DNA of 64,000 bases. Origin: Pithys albifrons albifrons. Taxonomy: Eukaryota > Chordata > Aves > Passeriformes > Thamnophilidae. The notes under the pieces are model-generated. The model had not been told where the DNA came from. It saw only the letters and a program-made list of their open reading frames with translations, and did no database searches. Position 1 is the stretch's first letter. Every line of letters starts with the position of its first letter. The translations under genes and the position numbers were made by a program. Positions 23,301-35,700 of this stretch are shown here, piece after piece. The stretch is from contig NC_092474.1 of the NCBI RefSeq assembly GCF_047495875.1, positions 4,605,001 to 4,669,000 of the forward strand. Direction: 5' to 3'.

Positions 23301-26300
23301 GCATATTTAGATTTTGCAGTTCATCATCCAATTCACAATAAACTGAGTTCTCTTCATACAAGTAGCCTTAAACAGAGCTGCTTGTAGCTGGGTGAACATG
23401 AATTCACAGGAATAGAGTTCTCCATGTGGGATCAGACCACAGAACTCCAGATTAACACCGAGTGTTTAACAGCTGCAAGTTACTTTGTGTGCCATTGGAG
23501 TGTAAACCCGCCCGTCTCAAAATTCTACAAAATAGTTGAAAGCAAGCAAATCCTAATCCCTTTTCAATTCCCATAAAATAAGACAAGCTAAAATGCCTTA
23601 GGCCTGTCAGCAGTACAGAAGGAGAAAAGAAAAATATTTTTGCTATAATTGAGGTTTCCTTCACCAGCAGTCACTGGGAAGTGGATGGAGCTCTGTGAGC
23701 ATTAGAGCACATTGCCACCCATTGGGTGTCAGCCTTGGACAATTAGTAGGCAAAAGCTATCACCAGAAGGCAAGGAAAGAAAAGAGTTTAAAAAAAATTA
23801 AAAGAGGCAAAAGAAATTCAATAATTTCCATATGTAAGGAAAGGATATAATAAGACAGTGATGCACTGCAGATTTATGTCTGGAGTAAAATCCGTCTTTA
23901 TAAACATACAATGCCTTCCTTTACCATCCTGTGGTATCCTTCACTCCACAGATCTCAGTCTCACAATTCAGGGGTAGACTTGTGACATCAGGCTTTAGAA
24001 AGAGTGGCATTCACTCTGATGCTAAGCAGAGGTAATTCATCTTCATACAACTGGTTAGTGGCCCTTAAAGAATTTTCTATTAGTGACAAATCCTGTGTGT
24101 AAAAAGATGAAATTGTACATACAGTAATGGCCAACCAGTTGTCTCTTTCCAAGGAGAACAGCAGCTGCTGTGGGAAGGGATCAGCATTCCTACAGGCAGC
24201 CAGTTTAAAAAATAAACCCAACCCCACGAAATGATAGGCAAATAACCCCAATATTAATGGAATTCAACAGCTGCTCATTCCTCCTTGATCAGTGAGGCAA
24301 AAAGGCTTCTGCTCTGGAGATTTACATGTCCTGGTGTGCCTGAGTATTCCCTGGGTGTTTGAGTATTCCACTCTCAGGCTGCAATCACAAGCAGCAAAGC
24401 CAAAAGAAAGGAACATTCTGCTGCAGTCTAATATGCTGCAGTTCCCTGTCTCTCAGCTGTGCATGAAGAATTGTGGACCGATGGATTTAGAAACAATCCA
24501 TTTAAAGAGTAGGACTCTCTTTGTCAGAGTACTGTCTTGAGATCTTTTATCAAGGTATAGCACAGCTCTGTATCCAGAGAGAAGAGTTGGATGGTGGGTA
24601 ATGTGAACCCACAGTAAGAAAAATTCAAGCAGGAAAAGCAAAGCTTAGGAATAAACCTTTTGCAGTGGACCATGTCCTGCTTGCAGACAGAGCAGTGGCT
24701 GCCTGGGCAGCATTCCTGAATACCAGCAGTGGTGCTTGGCTCTGAAGCCAAGTGCTTCCAGTCCAAACTGGCCATGTCTTTCAGGTTTGTTTTGTTTTTC
24801 TTCTTATGGGGATGAAATAAATTAGTGGAAATGCCTGAAAATCGGATTCAAGCAGCAGCATTGGCATTTGATTCAAACACATTACAGGGATGAGATGTTT
24901 GGTTGTTGGGGGGGATTTTGTACATTTCCACAGGACATGTTGCTAAATAGCCTGGGCACAAGAACAAAGCAGCTGCAAAATAAATGAGGCAGAGATAAAG
25001 CTAAAACCTGGCCTTACTGGGAAAGAAGTGCAAAGACATCTTGCCAAGACCAGACACAGAGAAAGGAGGACTGGCAACCTGGAAAAGGAGACTTGGAAGG
25101 AATAATTTCTTTGGGATACAATGAAGAGGCAAAGATTATTGTAGAGAGACGTGTAGGTCTGGGGAAAAGTGACAGAAGCAAACATTGGGTAAGACAACAC
25201 AGTTCAGTGTGTTGATCCAATGGTGGAAGAGGCTGAAAACTAAGAAACTTAGAGAGAGTTTTCAAATCCCATGTTTTAACACCTTCAAGAGTGGAAGTTG
25301 AGTTGCTAAAAATCATACAAACCACAAATACCTGTTATTAGTTTCATACATATGTTACATGTTATCTCTAAAAAGGGAAAATAAACCAGCCAGTTTTACT
25401 CTGGACCTCCCAATAGCCTTTTCCCCACTGTCTGTATTAACAGTAACGACTGGCTCCCTCTAATATGCAACATCAGAGAAAACTCTGATAATATAAGCTT
25501 AATTACTTCTTTTTTTTTAAGACATAGTGTTCAAAGGCAATTTTCAAAGGTTCATTTTGAAGTAAAAAAGGAATTTTAACTCCTTTTTTATTTAGGTTTC
25601 ATGTAGGAAAAGAACATTGCAAAGAGATTATTTTAAGATTACAGCTGGTTTATTATGCAAGGTGTGGTGTCATATACAGTGCTAAAACAAATCAACACTG
25701 TACACATCATAAAATCATCAGGGCTTATAAAAATGTCCTAGTAACCAGCAGTCAGGGAACCACAGAAATCTGAAACTATGGCAACTCTGTGTAGGAAGAC
25801 AGAGATTAAAAACAATAGCCCCTAAATCTCTGTATCAGCTTGGGTCCTCATTTTCTCAGCAGCTTAAATCTTTTCAGCTCCCCAAGTAGAATTCTTTTCC
25901 TGCAGCTTTCAGAACAGCTGTCCATGTAGTTATTTTGAGGGAAACTTAGTGACTGTTTCCAACAATACCCTTGCCTGGGAGGGCAACTCTGGCAGTTTGC
26001 TTTTGTGTGCTCTGATTTGTGAAACGAAGAGACAAAGAGTAATTTTGCTGAAAGCATAAAATTGCAGAGAAAAAAGAAGAGGGAAAATATCAACTCTCTG
26101 CTTCCAAGATGTTTCTAGTCCTTGCTGTTTCAGGAGGATTTGGTTTGCACCACTGAGGTTGTTTTGTCCCCTGGCAGGGGTCAGTGAGATGTGGGGTGAC
26201 AATTTAAAACCAGGCAGAAACTTTCCATGGCTGATTGTTCTTTTCTTCCCTGACTCCCTTTCAGCTGCTTGTGTTGGAGTTTAATCCAGCTCCTGGGCAG

Positions 26301-27480
26301 AATCATAACTAGGTGGGTTGCTTTTGTTTTACAGGATTATAAGGCAACATAAATTTTTGGCTCCACGTCCCTCGAAAGGGCACATGGGTGTGTATTGCAG
26401 AGTGAGCTGAGAGGATTTTCTGTGGTGTGTCTAAATAAGAGGCTGCTACACTTGCTTTAGTTCAACCAGTGGCCAGCATCTTTTGTGGGTCACTAAAACC
26501 ATTCTGTTTTTATTTTAACCATGTTTTTGCACAGTTAATGCTCCTCTTTCATGATGTATTCTCTTCAATTTATTCTTCTACTTTCTGCAGCCATTTTCAG
26601 TATGTACTTAGTGAGTGGAACCTGCATCTTATTTCAGAGAAGAGAGAGTTTCAGATACTCTGTGTTGCAGGATGCAAAGCTCCCTCTGTATTTGCTTGGA
26701 AGCCTTTCACCAGCACTCCTGCCATTTGCACAGATGACCTCATAGTAGGGAGCTAAAGAATGTCCCTGTGGTCTGAAACTAAAGAAATATAGGGATGTTT
26801 GATCATACTTTTGGCAAGTATGGTCTTATTTGACCTAAATTGTACGAGTATTTTGATGTTCCTTTTTATGTGTGGAAAGACATTTCTATACCTTCTATAC
26901 TTATCTAGAAGACTAAATTCTAACCTCGTTGAAGATGCTGGTCAATGATGCCCCCAAATTTTCTTTAAACATCACAGTGCAGCTGCAACAACGTGCTCAA
27001 ACTCAGAAAGAAGCCACTAGAAGCTCTGCATAAAGAGTATTTGGCTGATGTGGCCTTTTGTTTGAAACCCTTCTTAAAATTCTGTAGATGAAGAAGCTCT
27101 GTCTACATATCATCCAAAGCAAGGAGAATTGCCAAAAAAAGAGTCTTATGGTATAGCTTATTTATCTTCTTGTTTGAAACACTGGGGGAATTTATGTATG
27201 GCTTAGCAAGGTGCATTCCTGATCTATAGCACTTAGCTGTCAGGTTCTCAGATGTGTTCAAATATCCTGTCTACTTTCCTGATAAGTTAGTGGAGCATTA
27301 ATGGAGTTTTGCTAATTTTTAAGTATGACAGTTACATGAACTGTTTTGTCTATAAATTTTAAATATATGGGTTTAGAGTAACTTATGTTCTCCTAAATAG
27401 CTTGAGTTTAGCAGCTCCTCTGTGCTGGTGTCATACACAAGATCCAGTACCCTGTGTAATGTTCTGATGTGTATAAATAC
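20399..27480. other. Non-coding AT-rich DNA
   Basis: No gene recognised. A poly(A) run of about 12-13 bases lies near 21629-21641 without an identifiable retroposed body upstream. At 22281-22323 there are degenerate CCCTAA-like motifs. A phrase at about 23418-23450 vaguely resembles an old sauropsid repeat. The stretch 23040-23345 is AT-rich with ATTAATTG-type motifs and could be a conserved non-coding element, which only alignment would show. Frames are all 103 codons or shorter and mostly overlap on opposite strands. Confidence 0.5.
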
Positions 27481-28000
27481 CTTTCCTTATGGACACTCTC
27501 CCAGCCATGGTCATCTCTGCTTGGCTTTCCAGCAGGGAACTGCCAGGAGGGCACAGGGCTGACAGCTGCTTTCCTGGAGGAGAACTCAGCAGTGGGAATC
27601 CTGCAGGGAAGGAAACAGGCTCCCCTACCAAACAGGGTTTCAGTGGGTGCTCTCAAAGCCCCTGCAGTTACCAGGGTGTTGAGCAGCATGTAACAGATGC
27701 CTGTGCTGGGGGCTCACCTGAGGCAGGTAATCAAGGCTCAGGCAGCATCCCCTGTGGGTGAAATGAACCATAACAGAGGGAATATCACTGAACTCAAGAC
27801 ATGGTATAAACTTACTGTGCAAGGTGAGCAACCAGCTGAAAAGGCATAAATCCAAGTGATGAATGTATTTATATGTTGGAGAGGAAGCAAGCAAAGACTG
27901 GCAGGAAGACAGTCCTGCCTGTATTGGATCAGAGTGAGCATCCCCTTTGTGTGATCCATGTCCATTGGCAGCCTGCACACAGAAATAGCCAGGCACACTG
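27481..28000. other. GC-richer block, overlapping frames on both strands
   Basis: From about 27490 to 27760 composition rises in G and C, and frames of 66 to 118 codons are open on both strands. They overlap and none shows a recognisable domain. No CpG-rich promoter is visible. It is probably unique non-coding sequence or a decayed GC-rich repeat. Confidence 0.4.
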
Positions 28001-29842
28001 AGTCACTGATTTCTGATGGGATCCTGGAGTATTTTTCCAGGCAGAACTGAGTTGTCTAATATATACTTTAAAATGTGAGCTGCTGCTGTGTTCAAAGACA
28101 AATGTATTGGAGTGGCATTCTCTGACAAATACAGGGTTAATTCCCAGGTATATGAATATGGGGAAAGCCAAAGAGTTATTAAACTTTAATATATTAGAGA
28201 AACTTGAAAACAATAAGACACTCTGTCATGGTTTTACTTTTATTATTAGATGATCTCTTTGACTATAGAAAAGACCCTGCTTTGAATTAATGAGACAGTC
28301 CTATGAATAGGAGTTTTGGGACTTGATTATGAAAATCATGGCTTTACTCTGAATAAAGAGAGCAGCTTCCAAGGTATCTTGTTTTCCTGGACACTTAACA
28401 CTCCAGGCAGTGGTGTGAGACCATCATATTCTTCCAAATAGATTAAAAACAAACTTGTGATATTAACAACTTTCAGTCCTTCTCCCCCTCAATTATTACT
28501 GCACTGCCCTGAAGCAGAAAGGCTCTGTAGTCAGTTAATAAGTCTCCCTTACTAAGGAAAGTACTGCTTTTATTTTTAGACCATCAAAAATTGGCTGCTT
28601 TGTGCAGGTTGCCTAATGAAGGTGGAGTACAATCCCTGATCACCTCTATTCAGGCGTGTTTATATAGAGTTTAACCAGCAATAATTCAAAGGCCTGCTGA
28701 TATAATTAGAAAAGTGCTGGCTGAGCGTAGGTGTGCTCGGCAGTTTCAAAGATATCTACAGCCCTCATAATCTCAGCCTACTTGGATGAAGAAAAAAAGC
28801 CTTTGAGGGAAGGCATATTCACAAAATGTACAATAGAGGAGGTCTCAAAAACTGGGTATTTTTTCACCTAAAGCTTCTACAAATCTTGTCTCCTTTGGAA
28901 CACGCAGATTAAAAGAAATCTTATTGCTAAATATCAGCCAGGCACAATTCTCTGTGATGGAACAGTCTGGCTGCTTGGAAGTCAAAATGTATTCCTCAGA
29001 AATCCCAGATTGAGATACATCAACAATCTCTGAGATCACTTCTTTTTCCCCCATCAAAATAATTTATACTATTGAATCAGGTGAACATGAGAGCTCTCTA
29101 AGACACCACAAGCTTTGGGAATCCTTTCTTTAAGACTTCTTAAACCCCACTGCGTATCTTGCATTGATTTTCCCACATATATTCTTACTCAGTTTTCATT
29201 TCATTTTGCTTTCACTCAAGTCAGCAAATCCCTTAATTACCTTGCTGCTTAGAGCTGCCCACAGCTGTCTCTTGATTCAAAGGAGGCTGCAGGTTTGCTG
29301 CAAAGGGGGAATCTCCGAAACACAGTGGAATGGCAAAGGACAGGTTTGGCTGGGCATTGTCACCTTTGAAGCTGAACATAGGAATCCACATAGGTGTGGT
29401 TGAATAAGAAAACTTTAAATGTATTTATATTCCACGTTGCACTGTGCATGATGTCTTCTCTGTGGAATGAATTGCCAGAAAATATTGCCTTGCTCTTAGC
29501 CACTTGCATTTGGAGTTCTGCATTGCATGGGTTTTTCATGCCATCTTCTGAATGCCACCAGAGATTCCCTAAGGAAAATCAGAGAAAGAGATGAACCACT
29601 GGTCATGGGTTTCACTTTGGAGCACTCTGCTTTAGATTTGAACTAATGCAGAAGGAGATACATTAAGTTTCTTTAATGTTTCATTATCAGTTTTGTGAAC
29701 TAGCACACTTAAGTGGTTCTCTTAAAGGGAGTGGGAAAGGAAAGGGGAAGGATCAGTATTACTAAAACACAGAGCAGGGAGACCAAAATGAGAGTTCCCC
29801 AGAGTCCACAGGGAAAGGGTCCCTTAAATATCTTCTCCCATT
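28001..29842. other. Non-coding AT-rich DNA
   Basis: Nothing recognised. Frames are under 95 codons. No transposon ends, tandem repeats of note or RNA-like structures were seen. Confidence 0.6.
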
Positions 29843-29958
29843 TCATAGAATTACAGAAAGATTTTGGTTGAAGTTTGGGTTAAAGATTGTCTTGTTCCAC
29901 TGCCCTGGCATTGGCAGGGGCTCCTTCTACTAGAGCAGGTTGCTCAAACTAACCTTGT
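29843..29958 (-). mobile_element. CR1 LINE 3'-end fragment, diverged
   Basis: Read on the minus strand this is a CR1 tail. The plus strand opens with TCATAGAAT (29843), the complement of the terminal octamer, followed by a diverged 'acagaa..ttggttgaag' block, 'tcttgttccactgccctggca', 'ggcaggggctccttctac' and 'agagcaggttgctcaaact'. These are the successive conserved blocks of the CR1 3' UTR in antisense. Several mismatches and indels show that it is older than the copy at 10.5 kb. It retains no coding capacity. Confidence 0.88.
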
Positions 29959-32657
29959 AAGTAAGTATAAAGTTCTGTCTAAAAAGTAAGCCAAAGTTTT
30001 ATCATTCATGCAAGATATTTCAGAGATTCGAGGAGTCTAATAGGAATTTCATTTTTATATAAACAATGCAGCTTTGCAGGTCTCAGCTCTGGGACACTGG
30101 GGTGACAGGGTTTAGTGGCACACATCAGCCACTCCAATGGCCAGCTCTTTTCCAGGTGGCTGAGGCACTGGATCCTTCATCCCCCTTTGAGTGTTTCAAG
30201 TCCTGAATTTTGCCTTCAGGAGTGACTGAGATAATGACAGGAATGCAAGCAAATGCCATGGAGCAAAACTGCTGAGTTCTTTAGATTCCTGAGGAGATTT
30301 AGAGACCCAGGAGATAAGGAAGCACCGCTGCTGGTGGTTACATTAGGTGTGTGCATAGTAGGACTCATCTATGGAGCACTTTGGAGTTGGTGTAAGGGAG
30401 AGCAAAGACTATTCAGCAGGTAATTCTATCAGTCCCATGTCCCATTTGTCCTTAGTTTCTTACCATTACTTGTTTGGCAGGCTCTGCTATACCTACTTCC
30501 TCTGTGGGCCATCCTGCAAGGAAGGCTGGGGAGTGAAAGACACTTTTCAGCAGTAGATGTCCACTGAAGTTAATGGTGAAGTGTAGTTTATTAGCCTGGC
30601 ACAAATAATAGATGTGCATCTAAATCTTTGAAAGGACATATTCATAATGCAGCCTTACACATAATACAGGTTTTTTACAACAAAGTTAACATAAAAATTG
30701 TCCCTGAACAGCAGCTGGGTCATTATGGAGTAGTTTTTGAAATAGGAAAGGTCGGAGAAATAACCAGCTGCTTCCTCATCCTGCCTGTGCTTTCACTCTG
30801 GGCTAAATTATTATTTCCCTAATTAATAATCTGCATGCAGATTAAAATGATTACTCTACAATATACATTGCATGACAATAAAACAGTGACAGCAAATTAT
30901 GCTTCAGTGTGCATAACAGCTTAACTCTCTAAACAGAAGATGTTTTCTAACACTCAATTCATGTCCTTCTGAAGAAGATTAAACCCTCAATGATTTTGTT
31001 TTTATTAGTCCTCAGTTATTATTGGTTTTTTATCACTATGGGGTCTTTAGAATTAGCCATAATAGCTCAGGAGCATGGTTGCTGCTGCATTCCCTTATTA
31101 AATCAGGTTACCTCTCTAGTTGTCAGGGACTAAAATCAAACCTCTTTGTTATGATGTTACCAACCCTTTAAATATTGATTGTTACGACTACGTAGAGCTG
31201 CTGAAAATTTCTTTTCATCTAGACTTGTTCAGAATGGGAAAAACTTCCATGACAACAGTGTCAATGCAGCTGCTGCTTTCTCCTTGGAAAGAACAGCCTG
31301 GCTATTTCTCCTTGCAGGCCTGGGGTCCCAGGGGCTCCTGTCTGCCCTCTGGAGCCTGTGCCCTGCTAACTGCAAGCTGAAAACTATTTTAATGGGTTTG
31401 AACTTTGCTTGGTTTGCACTGGATTGCCAAACCAGCAGTTCTCTAGAGGTCTTGAAAAAAAGCCATTTAGGGAGGCTTTTAAGGGCTCCTTGGTGACTGG
31501 TGGAAGTGCAGCTGCCATCACTGCAGGTTCTTTTCAGTGCTGCAGGTGAGCCACGTCTGACTCAGTTCCAGGGAAAGGCAACCTGGCCTGGGAGCTGCTT
31601 GGTCAGGATCATACAGGGTCAGTGGCAGAGATGACAAACAAAACAGGGAACTACTCATGTTGCATGTTATGAGGTTGCTTAATTGTCTAACTAGTCATTG
31701 TCTTCTCTGATTGTGGCAAGAGATGGATTTTCTGATATTTCTTTCTTATACTTGAGCTTAATTAGCTGGAGAAAACCTTCCTTGTCTGTTCTCACCATTA
31801 ACTAAGAACACAGGTCAAGCAGTGGAACTGAATCTGTCGATTCCATCCTTCAGCTGAGTGTGGATTCATTTATATTGAGGTCTCCCTGAGAAAAAAAATC
31901 TAAAATCATTGAAAGCTAAAATCATTGTGATCATTTAAGCAGCTCTTCTCATTTGTCATGTCCTTGCTACTTTATCTTACTTCTCAGACACACTTAAGTC
32001 TTTGCTTCAAAGGAGTATCATTGGCATGTGAAAGCTTCACCTGTACTCTGTGTGCCTTTCCCACTGAAGGATGGCACAGAAAGCTCAAGGACTGTAAAGT
32101 CTTCTCTAAAGGAGACTCAGGGTGTAATTCCAGGGAGTAGGACAACAGCCAACTTCTGCTCCTCAGGGTTCTAGCCAGGACTACCCTTCTGTTACAGGAT
32201 TTGGCAGATATGCAATTAAAAGTCTTGCTGTGGAATGCTTAGCCATAAATGCAGGAACTTATTTTCCTTTCAAAATTCCCTTTCTGCTTCAACAACACTT
32301 ATAATCCAATTTTCGCCAGCAGAGGTGAATCATGGAGATGGAGAAGAGCAAGCACACATTGATTTCCTTTCCTTTCTATCTGTTCCTGGTTTTTCGTTGG
32401 TGTTTGTTTGTTGGTTTTTGGGTTTTTTTTTTTAATTCTTTGACAGTGTTATAAATAACTCAGCTACTGTTTCTCTTTCCTGGTGCTAGTTCTAGCCTCA
32501 GGTAAATAAGAAATATCTTCAGGAGGGTTTGCAGGAAGAAGATGATGCAAGTAGCTATTGTGTGCTAGGTATTAACAGTGCCTTGTAAGCTCCCTTTGTT
32601 GCAAGCCACGGACAGGCAGCAGCAGAAGGCAGGGAAAAGCTTTTGTTCTTTTCTTTT
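29959..32657. other. Non-coding DNA with an AT-rich, motif-dense core
   Basis: No gene recognised. The interval 30570-31060 is AT-rich and dense in homeodomain-, POU- and RBFOX-like words, and it includes the 18-bp palindrome at 30827-30844 (listed separately). This is the composition often seen in conserved developmental enhancers. Frames at 31120-31496 overlap and look like chance. A G/T-rich simple tract lies at about 32385-32434. Confidence 0.5.
30827..30844. promoter_or_regulatory. Perfect 18-bp palindrome with paired TAATC motifs (possible regulatory site)
   Basis: TAATCTGCATGCAGATTA is its own reverse complement over 18 bp. It presents two inverted TAATC cores, which match the core bound by K50-class homeodomains such as Otx and Pitx, around TGCATGCA. 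That a protein binds here is inference. The palindrome itself is directly visible. Confidence 0.4.
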
Positions 32658-32730
32658 CATAGAATCCTCAGGTTGGAAAAGACCTTTAGGATAATTGAGT
32701 TCAACCTAACCCCTCAGCTCCCCTCCTGTG
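32658..32730 (-). mobile_element. CR1 LINE 3'-end fragment, short
   Basis: The plus strand reads TCATAGAAT followed by 'ggttggaaaagaccttta', 'gga.aattgagttcaacc' and 'taacccct', which is the antisense of the CR1 terminal 3' UTR blocks. Only roughly the last 70 bp are recognisable. Beyond about 32730 the similarity fades. It is a truncated, diverged insertion with no coding content. Confidence 0.88.
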
Positions 32731-35700
32731 GTAACATGGCTATGAAATAACTTGTTCCCTATAGTAGGAAAGTGTGTCCAGAAATTAGGCAGCTCTTTGA
32801 GTCCCATTCTCTTCCCTGGGGGGATTTGGAGATCGTGCAGGTATTTGCTGCACTTCTCTCACAAGTAAAAAACATGAATAAATGAAAGAGGCTGTAAAAT
32901 GACATTTCTGTGGGTTCAAAGCTGGAAATCCCATTATTCCAACTGATTTACATGGTGGATGAATTTGACCTGCTGACTCATACACTGTGGGGTTTCTGCA
33001 GAAATAATTTTCAGAAAATACCTCCCTTGCAGACCAGATGAAGTAGCCCCATTACTGTCACAGCTCAGAAATAATAGATGTTTCTTAAGGAATACAGTTT
33101 GACCATAAGTTCATTACTGGTTTTGAATATGTATTTATTCTGTTTTGTGCAGCAACAGTAAAAAAACTTTGCTCAAAATTGTCAGTAAGCTTTCTGTTTA
33201 AAGGTAAACTTGAATAGGTGTTATCTCCTGTAACATGTGTTTTTGACGTGTCCTACTTTCACTATTTATCTGTCCCAAAATCAGCTTTGTTTCATGTTAG
33301 GAGGATCCCCCAGCACTTTAGTTTCTCTCACACCTCCCTGGGTTTGGGTGAAGCTGAAGGGACACTGTTCTCTAACAAGGAGGAAGAAGTCAAGCAGGAC
33401 CAGGTTCCCTGGGCACCAGAGGCAGAGAAGGCAGAGTGCCTGTGGGGTGGGGGTGAGTGAACTGCCCACAGCCTGGGGACCTGCTGCATCATCTGCAGCC
33501 TCAAACTGCAGAGCTGCCCTGTCCTGTGCTGAGGGAAGATGACAAACCTTTCCAGAAGGGCTTGTCACCTTGCTTTGTGGGCTCCCTGCACTCTGTCTTA
33601 TTTTGGTGCATTGACATGGCCTCAGTTTACAAGTGTCATGACTCTTTTAGCAAACCCAGAAGATTTACTTCTCTCCTGCTCTTTCTGTGACAGTGTTGGA
33701 GGTATTACCTCCCCGGGCTCCAATATATAAAGCACTGAGAGCTGGGCATTTCAGGAGTGCAATCCAGAGCACTTAAATTAGCTCCTGCTCTGAATTGCCC
33801 TCTGAAGGTGCCTGTCTCTTCTATTGATTACAGAAAGTGCTTACAGAGAGCTGCCTTCTGTGCCCAAACTTAGCCTTTGTGAAGACCCTTCTGTGTATTC
33901 TTATTGCAGCCTAGACTGGAATGGTAGCAGACAATAATTCCTTTGATTATTGCGTTCTCTGCTCTGCTTCGCTTGGTGATATTGAAACCTTATACAAACG
34001 TGAATGATTTGAGTCTTTTGGTGCCCATTTGGTGTAAATAAGGGTTATCAAGCCTATATTAGGAGATGGCAGAACTCTTTGTTGCTGGCTTTAATAAACA
34101 CAGTGAATCAGAGCAGCTTTAGAAACCTACCAAATGCAATAAAACAGACTTCTGACAAGTCAAAATAAATGAAGACACCTCATAGGAAGGTAGCAACCCA
34201 CTTATTAAGAAAGTCTTCAGCTGAATCATCCTCTGATTTCTCACTGCTGAAGTTATTTTTCTGGGAAACTCTTTCTTCCAACCTGGAGAGGACTCCCAGA
34301 TTTTGCTAGACTTTGAGCAGGGCAGCCTGGGAACTCTTTTCTAAATGTGGCTGTTCATTATGATTCTGCAAAACAACAACAGCAAAAACAACTTAGGATC
34401 TATATGAGAAATTAGAGTTAACTACTAAGCTCCTGCTTGTTGTTACTTGCAAGGAGTTGGACCCTTATCAATTTACATTCCTTATACAACACAGGGAGAT
34501 TCATTCAGCACTGGGTGGGTGCTGGGAGAGCTGTGTCCCCACTTTTTGTGAGTGTGGCATTCACTCTTCTCCCCATCTTCAGGTGACAGGTATGCAGAGC
34601 CATCAGCCACCTGCCAGGAAAGCATGTTTAATTTTAATAACAAATGTTAGAAAAAACCATTATTGGGACTTCTCATTTCACAACCATTTGAACTTGGTTT
34701 GATACACTCTGGTGTCAGAAGCTTCTTTCAACATGGATGATGGAGACTAAGACTAAGTGGGAAATGACAGAGGAAGATATAGATAGTACAGTTTGTTACT
34801 GTTTTTGTTGTTTAACTGACAGAACCAGTTATGAAAGGGGTATAAATTATTATATCCAGGGAAAAGAAGTCAGTAAATGATAATTTGCTTTTTAAGGGCA
34901 CAGACAGTATTATACAAGTGGGAGAAATTACATAGGAGCTGTGAAAGCAAACAAAAATAAAATTTACATTGCCTCCTTTATTTTCCCTTCCCTTTGTTTC
35001 CTCTGCTCTCTGAATTATTCCTCACTTTCTTTTCCCCTCCAGAAATCACAGTTTTAATTTTCCTCTCTCTATTTCCTTTAAATGGCCTAGTGGTAAAAAG
35101 CCTCCAGAATATTTCCACCAAGCCCCTTTGATTTCATTAATGGAAAAGTTATACCTTAAATTAAGCATTTCAGTAGCTGGAAAATTAAAAAAATTACCTG
35201 CAGGACTTGCCTGTTGAGCATTGGCAAAAAGGAGTAATGGAGTCTATTTCACAGGTCAAAATGTGCCTTGGACCTGAACAAATGTACATTTTCAAGTAAA
35301 AGCCAGATGGATCCATGTGTTCAGAGACCACTGACCACAGGATCCAGTAATGCAGACAGTCAGTTTTGTATGTCAATTTGCAATATGTATGTTTGCCTTT
35401 TGGATTTGTCATTTTTAGTCTTTATTTCTGCCCATTGTTTTAAGTTAAAAAAGGTGAAAGGATAATCTTTAACTTTCAGAGTCATGGGCCTTTCTGTTCT
35501 GATTTTTAAAATTGATTTTTTATGTGTTTTCCTGAAGAATTTGAATGTTTTGCAAGAGGATTACTGTGCAGCAATGATAAGGCTGTATCTGAAAGCAGAG
35601 ATTATTAATTAATTTTTTGGGAATGGTGGAGTTTGGGGGCTTTGACCAAGTGAAAAACAATTTCCCTATGAAACAGCAGCATTTTCTGAAAGGAAAGCAA

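Noticed and set aside
28205..28220. TGTCATGGTTTTAC as an LTR start
   Set aside because: No matching CA end, poly(A) signal or duplication nearby.
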